Of a stretch of 53,918 nucleotides of DNA, positions 11,230-20,585 are shown in pieces. Position 1 is the stretch's first letter. Each line of letters begins with the position of its first letter. Source of the stretch: Mesostigma viride (lineage: Eukaryota > Streptophyta > Mesostigmatophyceae > Mesostigmatales > Mesostigmataceae). The position numbers and the translations under genes were made by a program. The notes beneath the pieces were generated by a model. The model searched no databases, was not told where the DNA came from, and worked only from the letters and a program-made list of their open reading frames with translations. The stretch is from assembly GCA_009746045.1 (NCBI GenBank), contig RPFO01002043.1, positions 1 to 53,918 on the forward strand, in the 5' to 3' direction.

Positions 11230-11733
11230 CCTCTCATTTTGAGAGAAACCAATGTACAACCACAGAGGGGTGTGAAGGCCTCTGGTGGTATGCATGTGGT
11301 CCCTGCTGGCGGTCCAGGTGTTGGGCATGAGCAGGGTGACTCAGGCTCTGAGTCAGAACAGGATGGAAGTCAGCATGGTGATGCTGGACAACCTGACAGC
11401 ACAGTCCTGACTGTGCCAGGGACTGCTTCCTCTGTGTACCAGGAGTTGGGTGCCCGAATCCACAACATGTTTGGGCATGCCACTTCTCTGTCAAACAACT
11501 TTGCCTTCCGTATGGGCAGGGCACCCCTTCTTAAGGCGTGTCAGCAAGCTGCCTCACGGTGTAAGTGCCAGTTGTCCTCCAACAAGCCCAGGAAATCACA
11601 TGCCAAAACTCTACCTCAGAGCATTGGTGATCTGCAGTGTGATGTCCAACACATCAGGGGCATGCAACTGTTGGTGTGCGTGGACAGGTACACGAAATAC
11701 AAGGCGCCTCTAACCCGTCAATTGTTGGGATAA
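11230..11733 (+). pseudogene. Element A pol, GAG-pre-integrase and truncated integrase
   Basis: Open frame continuing the left pol piece across the insertion site. It has a HNMFGHA...CKCQ zinc-binding pre-integrase segment (about 11460-11570), a KSHAKTLP linker and the start of an integrase core (DVQHIRG, then VCVDRYTKY). It stops at TAA 11731-11733, exactly where the minisatellite begins, so most of the integrase and everything after it has been lost. Confidence 0.7.
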
Positions 11734-11739
11734 ATATAT

Positions 11740-12225
11740 CATGGGACCCTGCCAGGGACCCTGGCGTAGTATCCGCCAATGGGAGGCTGCCACGTGGCAC
11801 CCTGAGATTCCCATGGGACTGCCTGACCAATCGGCGACTGCCACGTGGCACCGGGACCCCTGGGGCCCTGGCCACCCATGGGACCTCCCTGTCCAATGGG
11901 ACGCTGCCACGTGGCACCCATGGGACTCCCTGTCAAATCGGTAACCGCCACGTGGCACCGGGGACCCCGAATCTCCGTGGGACCCTGTACTCCCATGATA
12001 CTCCCTGTCCAATCGGAGCCCGCCACGTGGCACCCAGGGACCCTGGCGTCCCATGATACACCCTGTCCAATGGGAACCTGCCACGTGGCACCCATGGGGG
12101 TCCCTAGAGTCCCGTGGGACATCCTGTCGAATGGGTGGCTGCCACGTGGCACCGTATGAATCTGGAATCCCATGAGACTGGGCTGACCAATCGGGTCGTG
12201 CCACGTGGCAGACAAGTCACGTGAC
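11740..12225. repeat. Minisatellite of about 40-75-bp units centred on CCACGTGGCA
   Basis: Eight copies of CCACGTGGCA (near 11787, 11838, 11907, 11948, 12022, 12079, 12140 and 12199) alternate with a CCAATGGG/CCAATCGG box and a CCCATGGGAC-like segment. Each core is palindromic (TGCCACGTGGCA) and contains the plant-type G-box CACGTG. Open frames across it on both strands are by-products of the repeat. The same core appears singly in promoters farther right (about 13358, 15640, 16682 and 20380). Confidence 0.85.
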
Positions 12226-12454
12226 AGGCGCGGGTGGCGGGAAATCCCTATTCTTCGTGGGAATCTGGTACCCCTATAGCTCCATTAGCTATTTATAGTA
12301 TGCGGTTTAGATTTTTTTTTAAGTGGGGCTCATTGTGGGACTCATTGTGAGACAAATTTCAATAGGAATCGAGTCTTATTAAAAGTTATATAAGACAGTC
12401 CATGGGATATAGCCTTTTCCAATAGGCTATATAAGTTGATCCCTATTTGCCTGT
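12226..12454. other. AT-rich spacer, no gene seen
   Basis: Contains a T run near 12310 and a repeated TATA-rich pair (GTTATATAAG near 12385 and GCTATATAAG near 12425), the second inside a short inverted repeat CCTTTTCCAATAGGC. It lies 3' of the minus-strand gene that ends at 12455. Confidence 0.4.
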
Positions 12455-13126
12455 TTAAGGCATCACCCGGTTATACGAGGGATGGGTGAAGATACGACTG
12501 ATCATCCGGTGCTTGTAATCGTTGAAAATGTCGATGAGAAGGTCGGCCAAACCCGTTGGCACGCCCCCGTTGGCCTCCGTGTCGTCAGCCACCAGTCCCG
12601 CGCACAGAACAGTGACCAACTCATCAACGCGACGCTCCATCACATTCTCGCGATCCACATCAGGAATGGACGCAAAATAGGCGTCCCTCGCCGCCTTAGT
12701 GCGGGGGCCCACGGGGACCTTGACAGTTCGGTTGATCACCTCCACAAAATCAGTGTACGCGTGATCCATCTGCTCCAAACGATCAGCGCGGGTAGTGTAC
12801 AAGTACCCCTCCGCCTCACGCAAGCGGGGCACAGACACCTTGTCATAAATGGCCCTCAGCTGATCAGGCGTCATCTCATACAGGCGGCGGGGTGTCACCT
12901 TCTTTATATCGACGAACCACCAATAGGGGTTGGCATCGCGGAACTCCAGTTCCTCGTCAATCAAATTGCGCACAGCGCGAACCTTTGCCTCCATTATCGC
13001 CAGCACGGCCTCCCATTCCTTGTGAGAGGCCTTGTTCACACCACGCAAGTAGGGCCAGCTGAGCTCTGCCAACACGTACAAAATTTCGCTTGGCAGATCC
13101 TCGAAAGTAGCACCAGCATGGGCCAT
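12455..13126 (-). CDS. F-box-like hypothetical protein (paralogue of 15792-16427)
   Basis: 224 residues from the ATG at 13126; the upstream open frame is ignored because a TATA box lies at 13227-13233. The N-terminus has an F-box-like start (FEDLPSEILYVLAELSWP) resembling that of the gene at 15792 (FNSLPAEIVHEIVELAWP), and both proteins share length and a helical, charged remainder with a similar middle. F-box proteins link substrates to SCF ubiquitin ligases, and giant viruses often encode them. The assignment rests on the short N-terminal motif, and no substrate-binding repeat follows. Confidence 0.55.
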   Translation of the reverse strand: MAHAGATFEDLPSEILYVLAELSWPYLRGVNKASHKEWEAVLAIMEAKVRAVRNLIDEELEFRDANPYWWFVDIKKVTPRRLYEMTPDQLRAIYDKVSVPRLREAEGYLYTTRADRLEQMDHAYTDFVEVINRTVKVPVGPRTKAARDAYFASIPDVDRENVMERRVDELVTVLCAGLVADDTEANGGVPTGLADLLIDIFNDYKHRMISRIFTHPSYNRVMP

Positions 13127-13226
13127 TGTGTATTTTACAGCTGTAAGGATGGCTGTCTGCGTGTGGATGACTGTGTGCCTGGCAGTGTCGGAGGCGAGAC
13201 CTACCCCCAAACGCCCGTGACTCCGC

Positions 13227-13233
13227 TTTTATA
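13227..13233 (-). promoter_or_regulatory. TATA box of the F-box-like gene
   Basis: TATAAAA on the minus strand, about 100 bp upstream of the ATG at 13126, in otherwise GC-rich sequence. Confidence 0.55.
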
Positions 13234-13383
13234 CCCTCGCGGCCACGGCGTCCCACGATAGTGCCGTGCAAGCGTCGCGCCGGCGCGGCGTCCCACGATA
13301 ATACCGTTGGAGCGTCGCGCCGGCGCGGCGCTGGTAATTCTCGTAGGATACCGTGCCACGTGGCGCCCAGCCATAGGCTCCCA

Positions 13384-13989
13384 CGAAAAGTTCGTGCTAT
13401 GCGGATAGCCCGAACTTTTGGGGATAGCCCGAACTTTTGGAAACCTTGCTAGGGAAAAGTAAAAGTTTCCAGTGGGGATCCCAGCCATTTTGAAAAGTTC
13501 GGGCTATGGTTCGGGCTATCGATTTATAGCCCGAACCGCCCCTTTTCCCCCTCTGGGCTGTGTGTTGCTATGGGTGGATGCTACTCTTTCTTTTACTCTG
13601 TTTCCCAACACATAAAATTTTATGTGTTAGCAATTGTCATCTATAAATAATCATAGCTAATACCCCTATATTTTATGTGTTAGCAATCCTATCTGTATAT
13701 ACAGGAAATACCCCTATATTTTATGTGTTAGCAATCTAAGGAAGAAACACACACATACACTGCACACTGTCCAAATAACCAAGTCCCTACCCCATGTACA
13801 ATGCATGACACCACCGTCCAAGGGGAAAAAGGGTCCGGTTCGGGCTATAAACTGATAGCCCGAACCATAGCCCGAACTTTTCAAATGGCTGGGATCCTCA
13901 CTGGAAACTTTTACTTTTCCCTAGCAAGGTTTCCAAAAGTTCGGGCTATCCCCAAAAGTTCGGGCTATCCGCATAGCCCGAACTTTTCG
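13384..13989. mobile_element. Foldback (MITE-like) element 1 with ~169-bp inverted arms
   Basis: Bases 13384-13552 and 13821-13989 are near-perfect reverse complements. The arms are built from repeated TTCGGGCTAT units and share an internal CTAGGGAAAAGTAAAAG block. The loop (13553-13820) is AT-rich and carries three copies of ATTTTATGTGTTAGCAA. There is no ORF of its own and no clear target duplication. A related element lies at 22706-23426. A non-autonomous transposon fits, but a structured regulatory or replication element is possible. Confidence 0.8.
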
Positions 13990-14135
13990 CAAACAAGTCA
14001 AGTCCTACGCCTAGTGCATGAGTGTTGGATTTGCATGCAAAGAGTCTTATTCATTACAAAATAGAATACCACAAGTCCCTATCAACAGTAGCCTCCATAG
14101 GCTTGCATGGGCCAATCAAGTGCCCAGATGACACC

Positions 14136-15322
14136 CTACGCGAAGAAATAGGGCTTGTTGGACCCCACAACATCGTACAGAAGGAAGCCCCCGGCCTCTG
14201 CATTACGCTTGAGACGGTTGTTGGGGCGGCTAAAGCCCGGGAAAGCGACAGCCTCAGAAACAAGGCTGCAGAACTTGGCGCACTCGTAGCAGACCAAGTC
14301 AACGTCTAAAGAACGAGGCCTTGGAGCCACATACAGGTTCTGCACGTTGATGTCGATGCGCTTCATGCACTTCTGGCACTGCCTGCGAGGCCAGTAAAAC
14401 TTGTCACTGGAGGGGCCGTCGTGCGTGTTGTCCTGGGCGCGCTCTGCCATCTTGTGGAGTTCCTCGTTGTACTGGAACACCTCATCGATATGGCCCTTGT
14501 ACTCCCAATACTGCATGCCGCGAGACATGGCCTTGCTGATGACCACGTTGTTGTCGACATACTGGGCCAGGAACTCGTTGCGGCAGATCCCACAAACGAC
14601 GTCGCCAACCACGAGCTTGGCAACACGGAAATGGGAAGTGGTCTCCAGCATCTGAGGGGTGACCTCTTCACCACTTCGTGCGCGTGGAGAGCAGGCTTCT
14701 TGCACACAGCGCACATGCACTTGGACAGAGGGTAGCCGGTGGGAGGAGGTGGGAGACGCTTGGGCTCATATTCGTACTTGTAAATCTGCAAGCCCGTGTC
14801 AAAATTCTTGACAGTCTCCTGCACCTGCTCCGTGGGAGGAGAGGGACCTAGTGCATCCACCTTGTCGCTCAGTTCATCCAGAGCGCACCCCCGGCACTGC
14901 ATCTCCCCGTTCTCCTTCTTGCACACTGCCCTCTCCGGCACCTTTTTGCAGGTGACGCAATGCACCAGAGGAAACTTGGAATCGCCACTACCATTTGGCC
15001 ACACATGGCCTGCTGGAGGCCAAATGTCAGAGTCCTTAAACCGAGGGGCGAATAGCCCAGGGAGAGGAGCAGGCACGTACACAGGCGCAGGCACTGGCGC
15101 AGCAGGCACTGGCACTGGCACAATCACAGGCACTGGCGCTGGCACAGGCGCAGGCACTGGCACAAGCGCAGGAGCTATGGCGGAACAACCAGTCCTAGTT
15201 TTTGTGCAGCGAGGATATGGCAATCCATAGATTTTGGGAGCCTGGAGCCCATAGATGGCCCTAGTCTGTGCCCTAGTCTGACGCCTGAACACCGGCCCAG
15301 CTGCTGCATCAAGCTGAGACAT
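14136..15322 (-). CDS. Multi-zinc-ribbon protein with Pro/Val repeat (frameshift near 14660)
   Basis: The start is taken at ATG 15322. A PVPAPVPAP-type low-complexity region comes first, then Cys clusters: CVTC...C..CRGC, CMCAVC, then in the other frame VVCGIC, CQKC and VCYEC. The two halves lie in different frames that meet near 14660 at a GTGGTGAAGAGGT stretch; together they make a continuous series of paired CxxC sites of about 395 residues. Such proteins bind zinc and often nucleic acid or ubiquitin machinery, but I recognise no named family. A one-base indel, real or from sequencing, is the likely cause of the break. Confidence 0.6.
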
Positions 15323-15529
15323 GGCGGTCTGCTGTTGTTTTCTGCGCTGGCTATGGCTGTTCTGTGGTGTGATGGTGCATTTGGTAGGCCTGCACGACCT
15401 TTGTACCTGTGGAAACTGTCCTCCCACGAGATCTTCATCGGACGGCTGGGATCGATCCTCTAGAAGGTTCCATGGCGCGGCGCGGCGCGGCGCGGTAGTG
15501 ACGTGGCGGAATGCCGTGCCACGGTACTC

Positions 15530-15554
15530 GGACCAGTATCCATGATACTGGTCC
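15530..15554. repeat. Perfect palindrome GGACCAGTAT-CCATG-ATACTGGTCC
   Basis: Ten-base arms around a 5-base loop, with further imperfect pairing outside (CGGTAC...GTACCG). It lies in the intergenic region between divergent genes starting at 15322 (minus) and 15792 (plus), near a GCGGCGCG tandem run at 15476-15496. Confidence 0.6.
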
Positions 15555-15791
15555 GGCCGTACCGGCGCCGCGCCGTATCCGAGATACGCCGTACTATCAT
15601 GGGAGATCTGAATTGCCGTGGACCGTCCGATCTCTGCCACGTGGCGGCGTCCCGTGGGAGATCGTCGTGCCACGGAATATTCCGCGAAGATGCCGTGGGG
15701 CGGGTACAAAGGTCCGACACCACGTCAAAGTGGGCACTTCTCGCCTGCTCCAGCATCCCAACAGCACTAGCACCACTACCACAAAGAAGAC

Positions 15792-16427
15792 ATGGCCGCT
15801 GCCACTTTTAACAGCCTGCCAGCTGAGATTGTGCACGAAATCGTGGAGTTGGCATGGCCCCACGGGTGTGGTGTCAGCAAGGAGCTGCAAGTGCCGTGGG
15901 ACGCTGTCAAAGCTAAGACAGAGCAGCGAAGGATGCAGCTGTTGGATGCTATTGCCACTGAGCTTGAGGGGCGCTTCCTCTCTAAGCGCAGGCAGCCAGG
16001 GCCGTTTTGCCACTATACAGGATGGGCCCTGCGCAACTTTGCCATCGCCATCGCTCAAGGCGGTGTGCAGTCCCTTTCCACTTTTGAGAAGAGGATGGAC
16101 GCCTGCAAGTATGGCGATAGGCGTATGGAGGTGGCAACTCTGGCCATCGACCTAGAGGTTAAGCTGTCTGAACGCGTTTGCGCGATTCCCCGCCTGTGGG
16201 ATGTGATGAAGGAGTATGTTGAATCCATTCCTCAGGTGGATAAGGATAAGACCGCAGAGGAGCATTGCCGTGTGCTCGTGGACCTCGTGAAGGCCGAGTA
16301 CCACGCCTATCTGCCTGTCAACTTTTCCCCCGCTGCCTGCGAGAGGGAACTGAGGGTCATGAATGCCACCTGCGACAAGATGTACGACAAGTTCTGTCGC
16401 CGCCTGGCCCTGGAGGGGGTTCACTAA
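15792..16427 (+). CDS. F-box-like hypothetical protein (paralogue of 12455-13126)
   Basis: 211 residues from ATG 15792. The N-terminal FNSLPAEIVHEIVELAWP segment fits an F-box start and matches the paralogue at 12455-13126. The rest is helical, with scattered Cys in the last third and no WD, kelch or leucine-rich repeats. A role in recruiting host ubiquitin ligase is possible from the family but not shown. The gene is uninterrupted and divergent from the zinc-ribbon gene to its left. Confidence 0.55.
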   Translation: MAAATFNSLPAEIVHEIVELAWPHGCGVSKELQVPWDAVKAKTEQRRMQLLDAIATELEGRFLSKRRQPGPFCHYTGWALRNFAIAIAQGGVQSLSTFEKRMDACKYGDRRMEVATLAIDLEVKLSERVCAIPRLWDVMKEYVESIPQVDKDKTAEEHCRVLVDLVKAEYHAYLPVNFSPAACERELRVMNATCDKMYDKFCRRLALEGVH

Positions 16428-17133
16428 CTAAGTGCCCCTTTGGAATAGACAAAGTCCCCTATGGGCATTAAGCCTTATTATGATTCTAATGGAAATCCAT
16501 GACTTTGTCTCTATCTCATGGCGTCTCATAGTACAATTGCACTAGGAATCGTAGTACAGACAGTATAATAGAAGTAGAAATGCATCAGGTGTTACTACAG
16601 TAGTACAGATTACTACAAATACGCAACTGCTTGTGTATTGTAGGATTTCCCACTAGAATCCGTCCAAGTGTCGTGCCATACTGCCACGTGGCAACCTGGA
16701 CGGTCTGACACGACAGTCCGTACAAGACTGTATCCGTCAGCTGCCGGTTCGGACGGCCTGCTATGTCAGTACCGTGCCACGTCAGATCTGACAGCGTGCC
16801 ACGTCAGTCCGCGCCGCGCCGGTTCCGTCGCGCGTCGGTTACGAAGATCTGCCACGACAGTCGGCACACTGTCCCGTCTGACACCTGTCAGAACCGTCAG
16901 ACTGCCATGACAGTCCGTATCCCTGTCACGTAACTGCCGACGCGGCGCGACCGTTTCCTTCTAGCGACCGTCCCACGGCATATTCGTGGGAATATTCCCG
17001 GAATATGCCGGGAATATGCCGTTCGCCCTCCTCCCCACGAGGCCAAATGCCCAAACACGACCAAAAATGCAGCCAAACCCTCACGAACCACTCAGAACAG
17101 CAGCAGGATACCACTATCAGCAGCTAGCCAGCT
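16428..17133. other. Intergenic region with palindromic GGAATATTCC and CCACGTGG boxes
   Basis: No gene is seen. A CCACGTGG box lies near 16682 and a run of half-palindromes (CGGCATATTCGTGGGAATATTCCC followed by two GGAATATGCCG copies) at about 16975-17022, roughly 110-160 bp before the RING gene start. TCTGACA/TGTCAGA and GTGCCACGT motifs recur at 16690-16920. The same GGAATATTCC type of palindrome recurs before the gene at 20586. Confidence 0.5.
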
Positions 17134-18675
17134 ATGGCGACGACCCAAGAACATGAGGCCCAGGAACCTGAGCGTACGTATTTTCCCATGCATGTCTGTT
17201 TTTGTGTTTCCTTGGTTTGTTTTTTGGGCATTTTCAGCAGCTGACAGGAACGCCATGGTCATTTTCTATTCATTCTTTGCAGGCTGGAACCCCTCTGACG
17301 ACCTTTTTGACCACAACGACTACGACCACCTGGACGACGCAGGCACGGAAGTCAATTCGCACGCTGCGATCGACGACCTGGTGGCTCAGTCTCGCCCTGC
17401 GGCTGCTCCCAGTACGTGGTCTGCTGTTTTATGCATCCCTTTTCGATTGCCTGCTGGATTTTGCAGGTGATGGCCACTATCTGTTGGATGTTGCAGGTGA
17501 TGGCCACTATCTGATACATTTTGCAGTTGTCTGTGTGTTTTCCTTTGCATGCAGGCCTGCTGCGTGGTGGTCCCAGCTCCCGTTCTCGTTCTGGAGGCGC
17601 TGGGCCCAGCGGTGGGGACTTAGCCGCATTGCAGCGCCAGCTGAGGGAGACGCAGGAGGAGTTGGAGCGCGAGAGGAACCGCAGCAGGCGTCGTTCTTTC
17701 TCCCCTGATCCCACTCGCGAAGAGCTCAAGAAGATGCGCTTGGCTCTCGAGGAGGCGAACCACAAGATCACGTGGTTCGAGAAGAGGCTGGCGTGCTGCG
17801 ACATCTGCACCGAGCCCTTCGGCACGGAGGGGAAGTACCCCATCATCTACCTCGTGGAGGGCGTCCACACCTGCGTCCCTCAGCACTGCAACAAGTGCGC
17901 TGATATGCTCGAGGCCCACGCTCTGGAGTATAATTCTACCAGGCCCAACGCCCGTGTGATTGGCAAGCGCTGCCCAGAATGCAAGGAGCTCCTGATGCGC
18001 ACTGGCAGCCAGTACAAGCGCAATGTGGGTGTCGACAGACTCACATTCACCCTTGTGAATGTGCGTCTGTGCGCTCGCGGGTGCGGCGGCGAGGTCGTGC
18101 TCGGCGAGGAGGCGATTCACGACAACACCTGCGCTAAGCTTGTCAGGCCCTGCCCCAACAAGCTTTCTCTCCCTGGTGATAACGGCACCGTGACCATCCT
18201 GGGCTGCACCTACCAGGCCACCAGCCGCGAGGACTTGGATCGCCACCTGCGCGTGGTGGACAACGTGTCAGAGTGTGGTTTCCGTGGTCTGCCGGCCGCC
18301 ATCGCCGCCGCCGCCGCCGCTGCTGCTCCTCCTGCTGCTCCTGCTGCTGCTCCTGCTGCTGCTCCTGCTGCTCGCGCTTCTTTCGCTGTTCGCGCTGTGG
18401 GGGGGAATGAGAATTACCCCGCGGGAGTCAACGGTTTCCTGTCCGCCCTGCAGTACATCAGGGATCACCCCCAGTTGGAGTGCTCCGGGTCTGCGGGCAA
18501 TGCACTGGCTGTGGCCTTCTTTGAGGCACTCGGCGGTGGCGTCGGGTGGGACGCGCTGGCCATGAGGCGGTTGGTGGATCGCTTCCGCGACGGGGCGAGG
18601 CGCATTGTTGAGAGGGACGCACACTTGGTTGCTGATGTTCAGCACCGGGAGGTGATTGTGGTTGAGGATGAGTAG
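17134..18675 (+). CDS. RING-type zinc finger protein, spliced (three exons)
   Basis: Exons 17134-17173, 17283-17411 and 17555-18675 join in frame to 429 residues. Introns 17174-17282 and 17412-17554 start with GTACGT and GTACGTGG and end in TTTGCAG and CATGCAG. The N-terminus is acidic and disordered, then an Arg/Glu-rich coiled coil (about 75-125), then a RING-like set (CCDIC...C..CNKC...RCPEC, about 130-190), a second Cys/His region (CARGC...C..CPNK) with TRAF-zinc-finger character, an Ala/Pro repeat and a helical tail. RING proteins act as E3 ubiquitin ligases, so it could redirect host ubiquitylation. The splicing model is inferred from sequence. Confidence 0.75.
17461..17513. repeat. 30-bp tandem duplication inside intron 2 of the RING gene
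   Basis: TTGCAGGTGATGGCCACTAT plus CTG occurs at 17461-17483 and again at 17491-17513. Each copy contains a TTGCAG acceptor-like sequence. Use of either would throw the last exon out of frame. Confidence 0.7.
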
Positions 18676-18940
18676 GGGGTCTAGAAAGGGGAAGGGGCTA
18701 TTCCTCCCTGTAGTGAGTGTGCCCTTGGAGGCACCTCGTTGAGGACATGGTTGATTAGGACTTTGCCTATTGTACATTGTAATAAATAAGACTCATTGCA
18801 TGCAAATCCAACACCAATGCATCATTAGATAGGAACCCGCGGCCCGCGAATAGGACTTGAACGGATATCCCATGATACTAGAGGTTCCCACGATACTGGC
18901 GCCTGTCACAGTACGGCCAGGTGGACGGCCGGGTGGACGG
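18676..18940. other. 3' region of the RING gene, AT-rich spacer
   Basis: Contains an AATAAA-type signal near 18780 downstream of the RING gene stop. A CATGCAAATCCAACACCAATGCAT stretch resembles one at about 14023-14037, a possible shared 3' element. No gene is seen. Confidence 0.35.
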
Positions 18941-19038
18941 TGGGGTCGCCCTAGGGTTTAGTAGTATGGGGTCGCGCATGGGTTGTGTCGTGGGAGGGGG
19001 TGGGTGACCCCATACTACAAAACCCTAAGGTGACCCCA
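18941..19038. repeat. Long hairpin between the RING and MYND genes
   Basis: The left arm (18941-18973, TGGGGTCGCCCTAGGG...) and right arm (19005-19038, ...CCCTAAGGTGACCCCA) pair almost completely, with a 30-base G-rich loop. It lies between the 3' ends of convergent genes, so a two-sided terminator-like or foldback role is possible. Confidence 0.65.
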
Positions 19039-19079
19039 TTTGCCGTACGGACCTACTTGCCATGCCATGCCAATCTGCC

Positions 19080-19210
19080 ACGTGGTATACATGGTATAGG
19101 TGACAGGCGCCAGCATACAATCCCGTGGGTGACGAGCGACAGTAGACATTCGTGTGGGTAACAGATGGCAGCATATGGTGGCGTGGGTTACAGGAGGCAG
19201 TGTTACTCGA
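19080..19210. repeat. Degenerate copies of the 29-bp minisatellite
   Basis: Several blocks of the form GTGACAGGCGCCAGCA...GTGGGTGACG lie about 2.3 kb left of the large array at 21409-22320 and are clearly related in sequence and spacing, though diverged. Confidence 0.55.
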
Positions 19211-19345
19211 TGGGTCTAGTTGCTATATGACTCATTGGAATAGTTCAAGTCCCATGCACATAAGGAAAATGTCATTTCATTACAATAAGAATAATAAGGA
19301 ATAGGCCATTCCTAGACCCCTTTGCAGGCACGCAGGCCTGGCTGT

Positions 19346-20140
19346 TTAGCGGTTGTACATGCGCAGGCAGGGCGTCTGGCGGCCCTCAAACCCAGTGCAA
19401 TCGTCTTTCACACGCAGAGTGTCCCCGCGCAGGGGGAACTTCACATCTGAGGTGCAAGTCCACACGTGGGTGAGCAGAGTGCAGTCCGCCTTGTGGATCT
19501 TCCAGTGCGCAACCTGGCACTCGCGGGAGCAGTACCGCGCATCCTGGCAGCTGGCGCACCTGCGCTTCACCTCTCTCTTGCCCTTCTTCTCACACCCCGG
19601 CGCAGCGCAGAAACCGCGAACCGACTCGGGGAAAGGACCAATGGGGCTGTCCAAAATGGGCGTGCGCACTGTGATCACCACCTTCTCGCAGGGGCGGGTA
19701 TAGGGAAACGCCGTCCTCGCAACGATCTTGTCCGCGTCCTTGGGCACGCGGAAGGACAGGCCAATCCTGGTAACCAGGTCGATGAACCCGTCGTCCTCCT
19801 TCTTCTCGCGAAGGAGGACGCACAGAAGCATGAACTCGCTCTCAGGGCGAATGTGGGACAGGATCTGACTGCGAACGCAGTACTTCCTGCTGATCGCAGT
19901 GCGTACGTCAATGAATTCAAACTCCAACTGGCGATCCAGAGCCGTAAAGGAGTCGAAACGAACCAGCACGCAAAAGGGGGTTTTCAACTTCTTTTCCCAC
20001 TCATTCACGCAGCTGTACAAATTGCTGGAGTTTTCCATGGCCTTGCGCACCACCAAGCGGTACCAGCCCCCGCACAACTCCGCAAACAGGTCGGAGTGAT
20101 CCTGAGGGAGCTCATTGGCAATCAGAGGGGTGGAATCCAT
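19346..20140 (-). CDS. MYND zinc-finger protein
   Basis: 264 residues from ATG 20140. The N-terminal 175 residues are unrecognised and folded-looking, with several conserved-looking Cys. A MYND finger follows at about 180-225: C..GC, then CASCQDARYCSRECQVAHWKIHKADC with the C-x2-C...C-x3-C...H-x3-C pattern. MYND fingers bind proline-rich peptides and often sit in chromatin or signalling proteins; giant viruses encode many of unknown role. The coding frame is intact. A second protein with a MYND-like end lies at 25170. Confidence 0.75.
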   Translation of the reverse strand: MDSTPLIANELPQDHSDLFAELCGGWYRLVVRKAMENSSNLYSCVNEWEKKLKTPFCVLVRFDSFTALDRQLEFEFIDVRTAISRKYCVRSQILSHIRPESEFMLLCVLLREKKEDDGFIDLVTRIGLSFRVPKDADKIVARTAFPYTRPCEKVVITVRTPILDSPIGPFPESVRGFCAAPGCEKKGKREVKRRCASCQDARYCSRECQVAHWKIHKADCTLLTHVWTCTSDVKFPLRGDTLRVKDDCTGFEGRQTPCLRMYNR

Positions 20141-20585
20141 AGCGGCTGACAGTCTGTGCGTGCTCGTGCGGATTGGCGTGGTTTGGCTGCCAAACTCGCC
20201 CGCCTCCGCTTATGTGCCCGCACCCCCCCGCCCCGCCCAATAGTCCCGTGCCACGCGGCAGGTCCGGATTGGTGGGACGGAATATTCCCACGGAATATCC
20301 GCGGAGCGCCGCGCCTTCTAGAAGGGCGCCGCGCCGGGAATATTCCCATGAATATTCCGTGAGAGCGCCGCGCCGCCGCCACGTGGCAGCGTCCCATTGG
20401 TCCGCTTGGAATATTCGTGGGAATATGCCGCCGTGTCGTGCCCGCGTGACACGCGGCGGACTCCCATTGGACTGTCGTGGGTGTCGCGCGCTTCGCGCGG
20501 GCCTCGGCAGGGATAAAACGCGGAGGCGGGCGTTTGGGGGTCCCAATCCGCCCAGCACCACTCAAAACCAACTCCTCTCACTGCA
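20141..20585. promoter_or_regulatory. Divergent promoter region with repeated GGAATATTCC palindromes
   Basis: Between the MYND gene (minus) and the RING-like gene (plus). It has GGAATATTCC-type palindromes near 20280-20300, 20338-20360 and 20410-20430, repeated GCGCCGCGCC blocks, a CCACGTGGCA box near 20380 and a TATA-like ATAAAAC at 20513-20519, 67 bp before the ATG at 20586. Confidence 0.5.

Larger units (their letters stand above)
3740..11733 (+). mobile_element. Copia-like element A, interrupted by element B and truncated
   Basis: Element A supplies gag (to 4851), the start of pol (4852-5075) and, after the inserted element B, more pol (11230-11733). Removing B and one copy of the 5-bp duplication CCTCT joins the two pol halves in one open frame, so they were continuous before insertion. 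The right part ends in a GAG-pre-integrase/integrase start and then stops at the edge of a minisatellite. Protease, RT and RNase H are missing. Its LTRs were not identified. Confidence 0.75.

Noticed and set aside
11654-12215. Several overlapping ORFs on both strands of Gly/Pro/His/Trp-rich repeats
   Set aside because: All are readings of the CACGTG minisatellite; none has an independent start, domain or codon signal.
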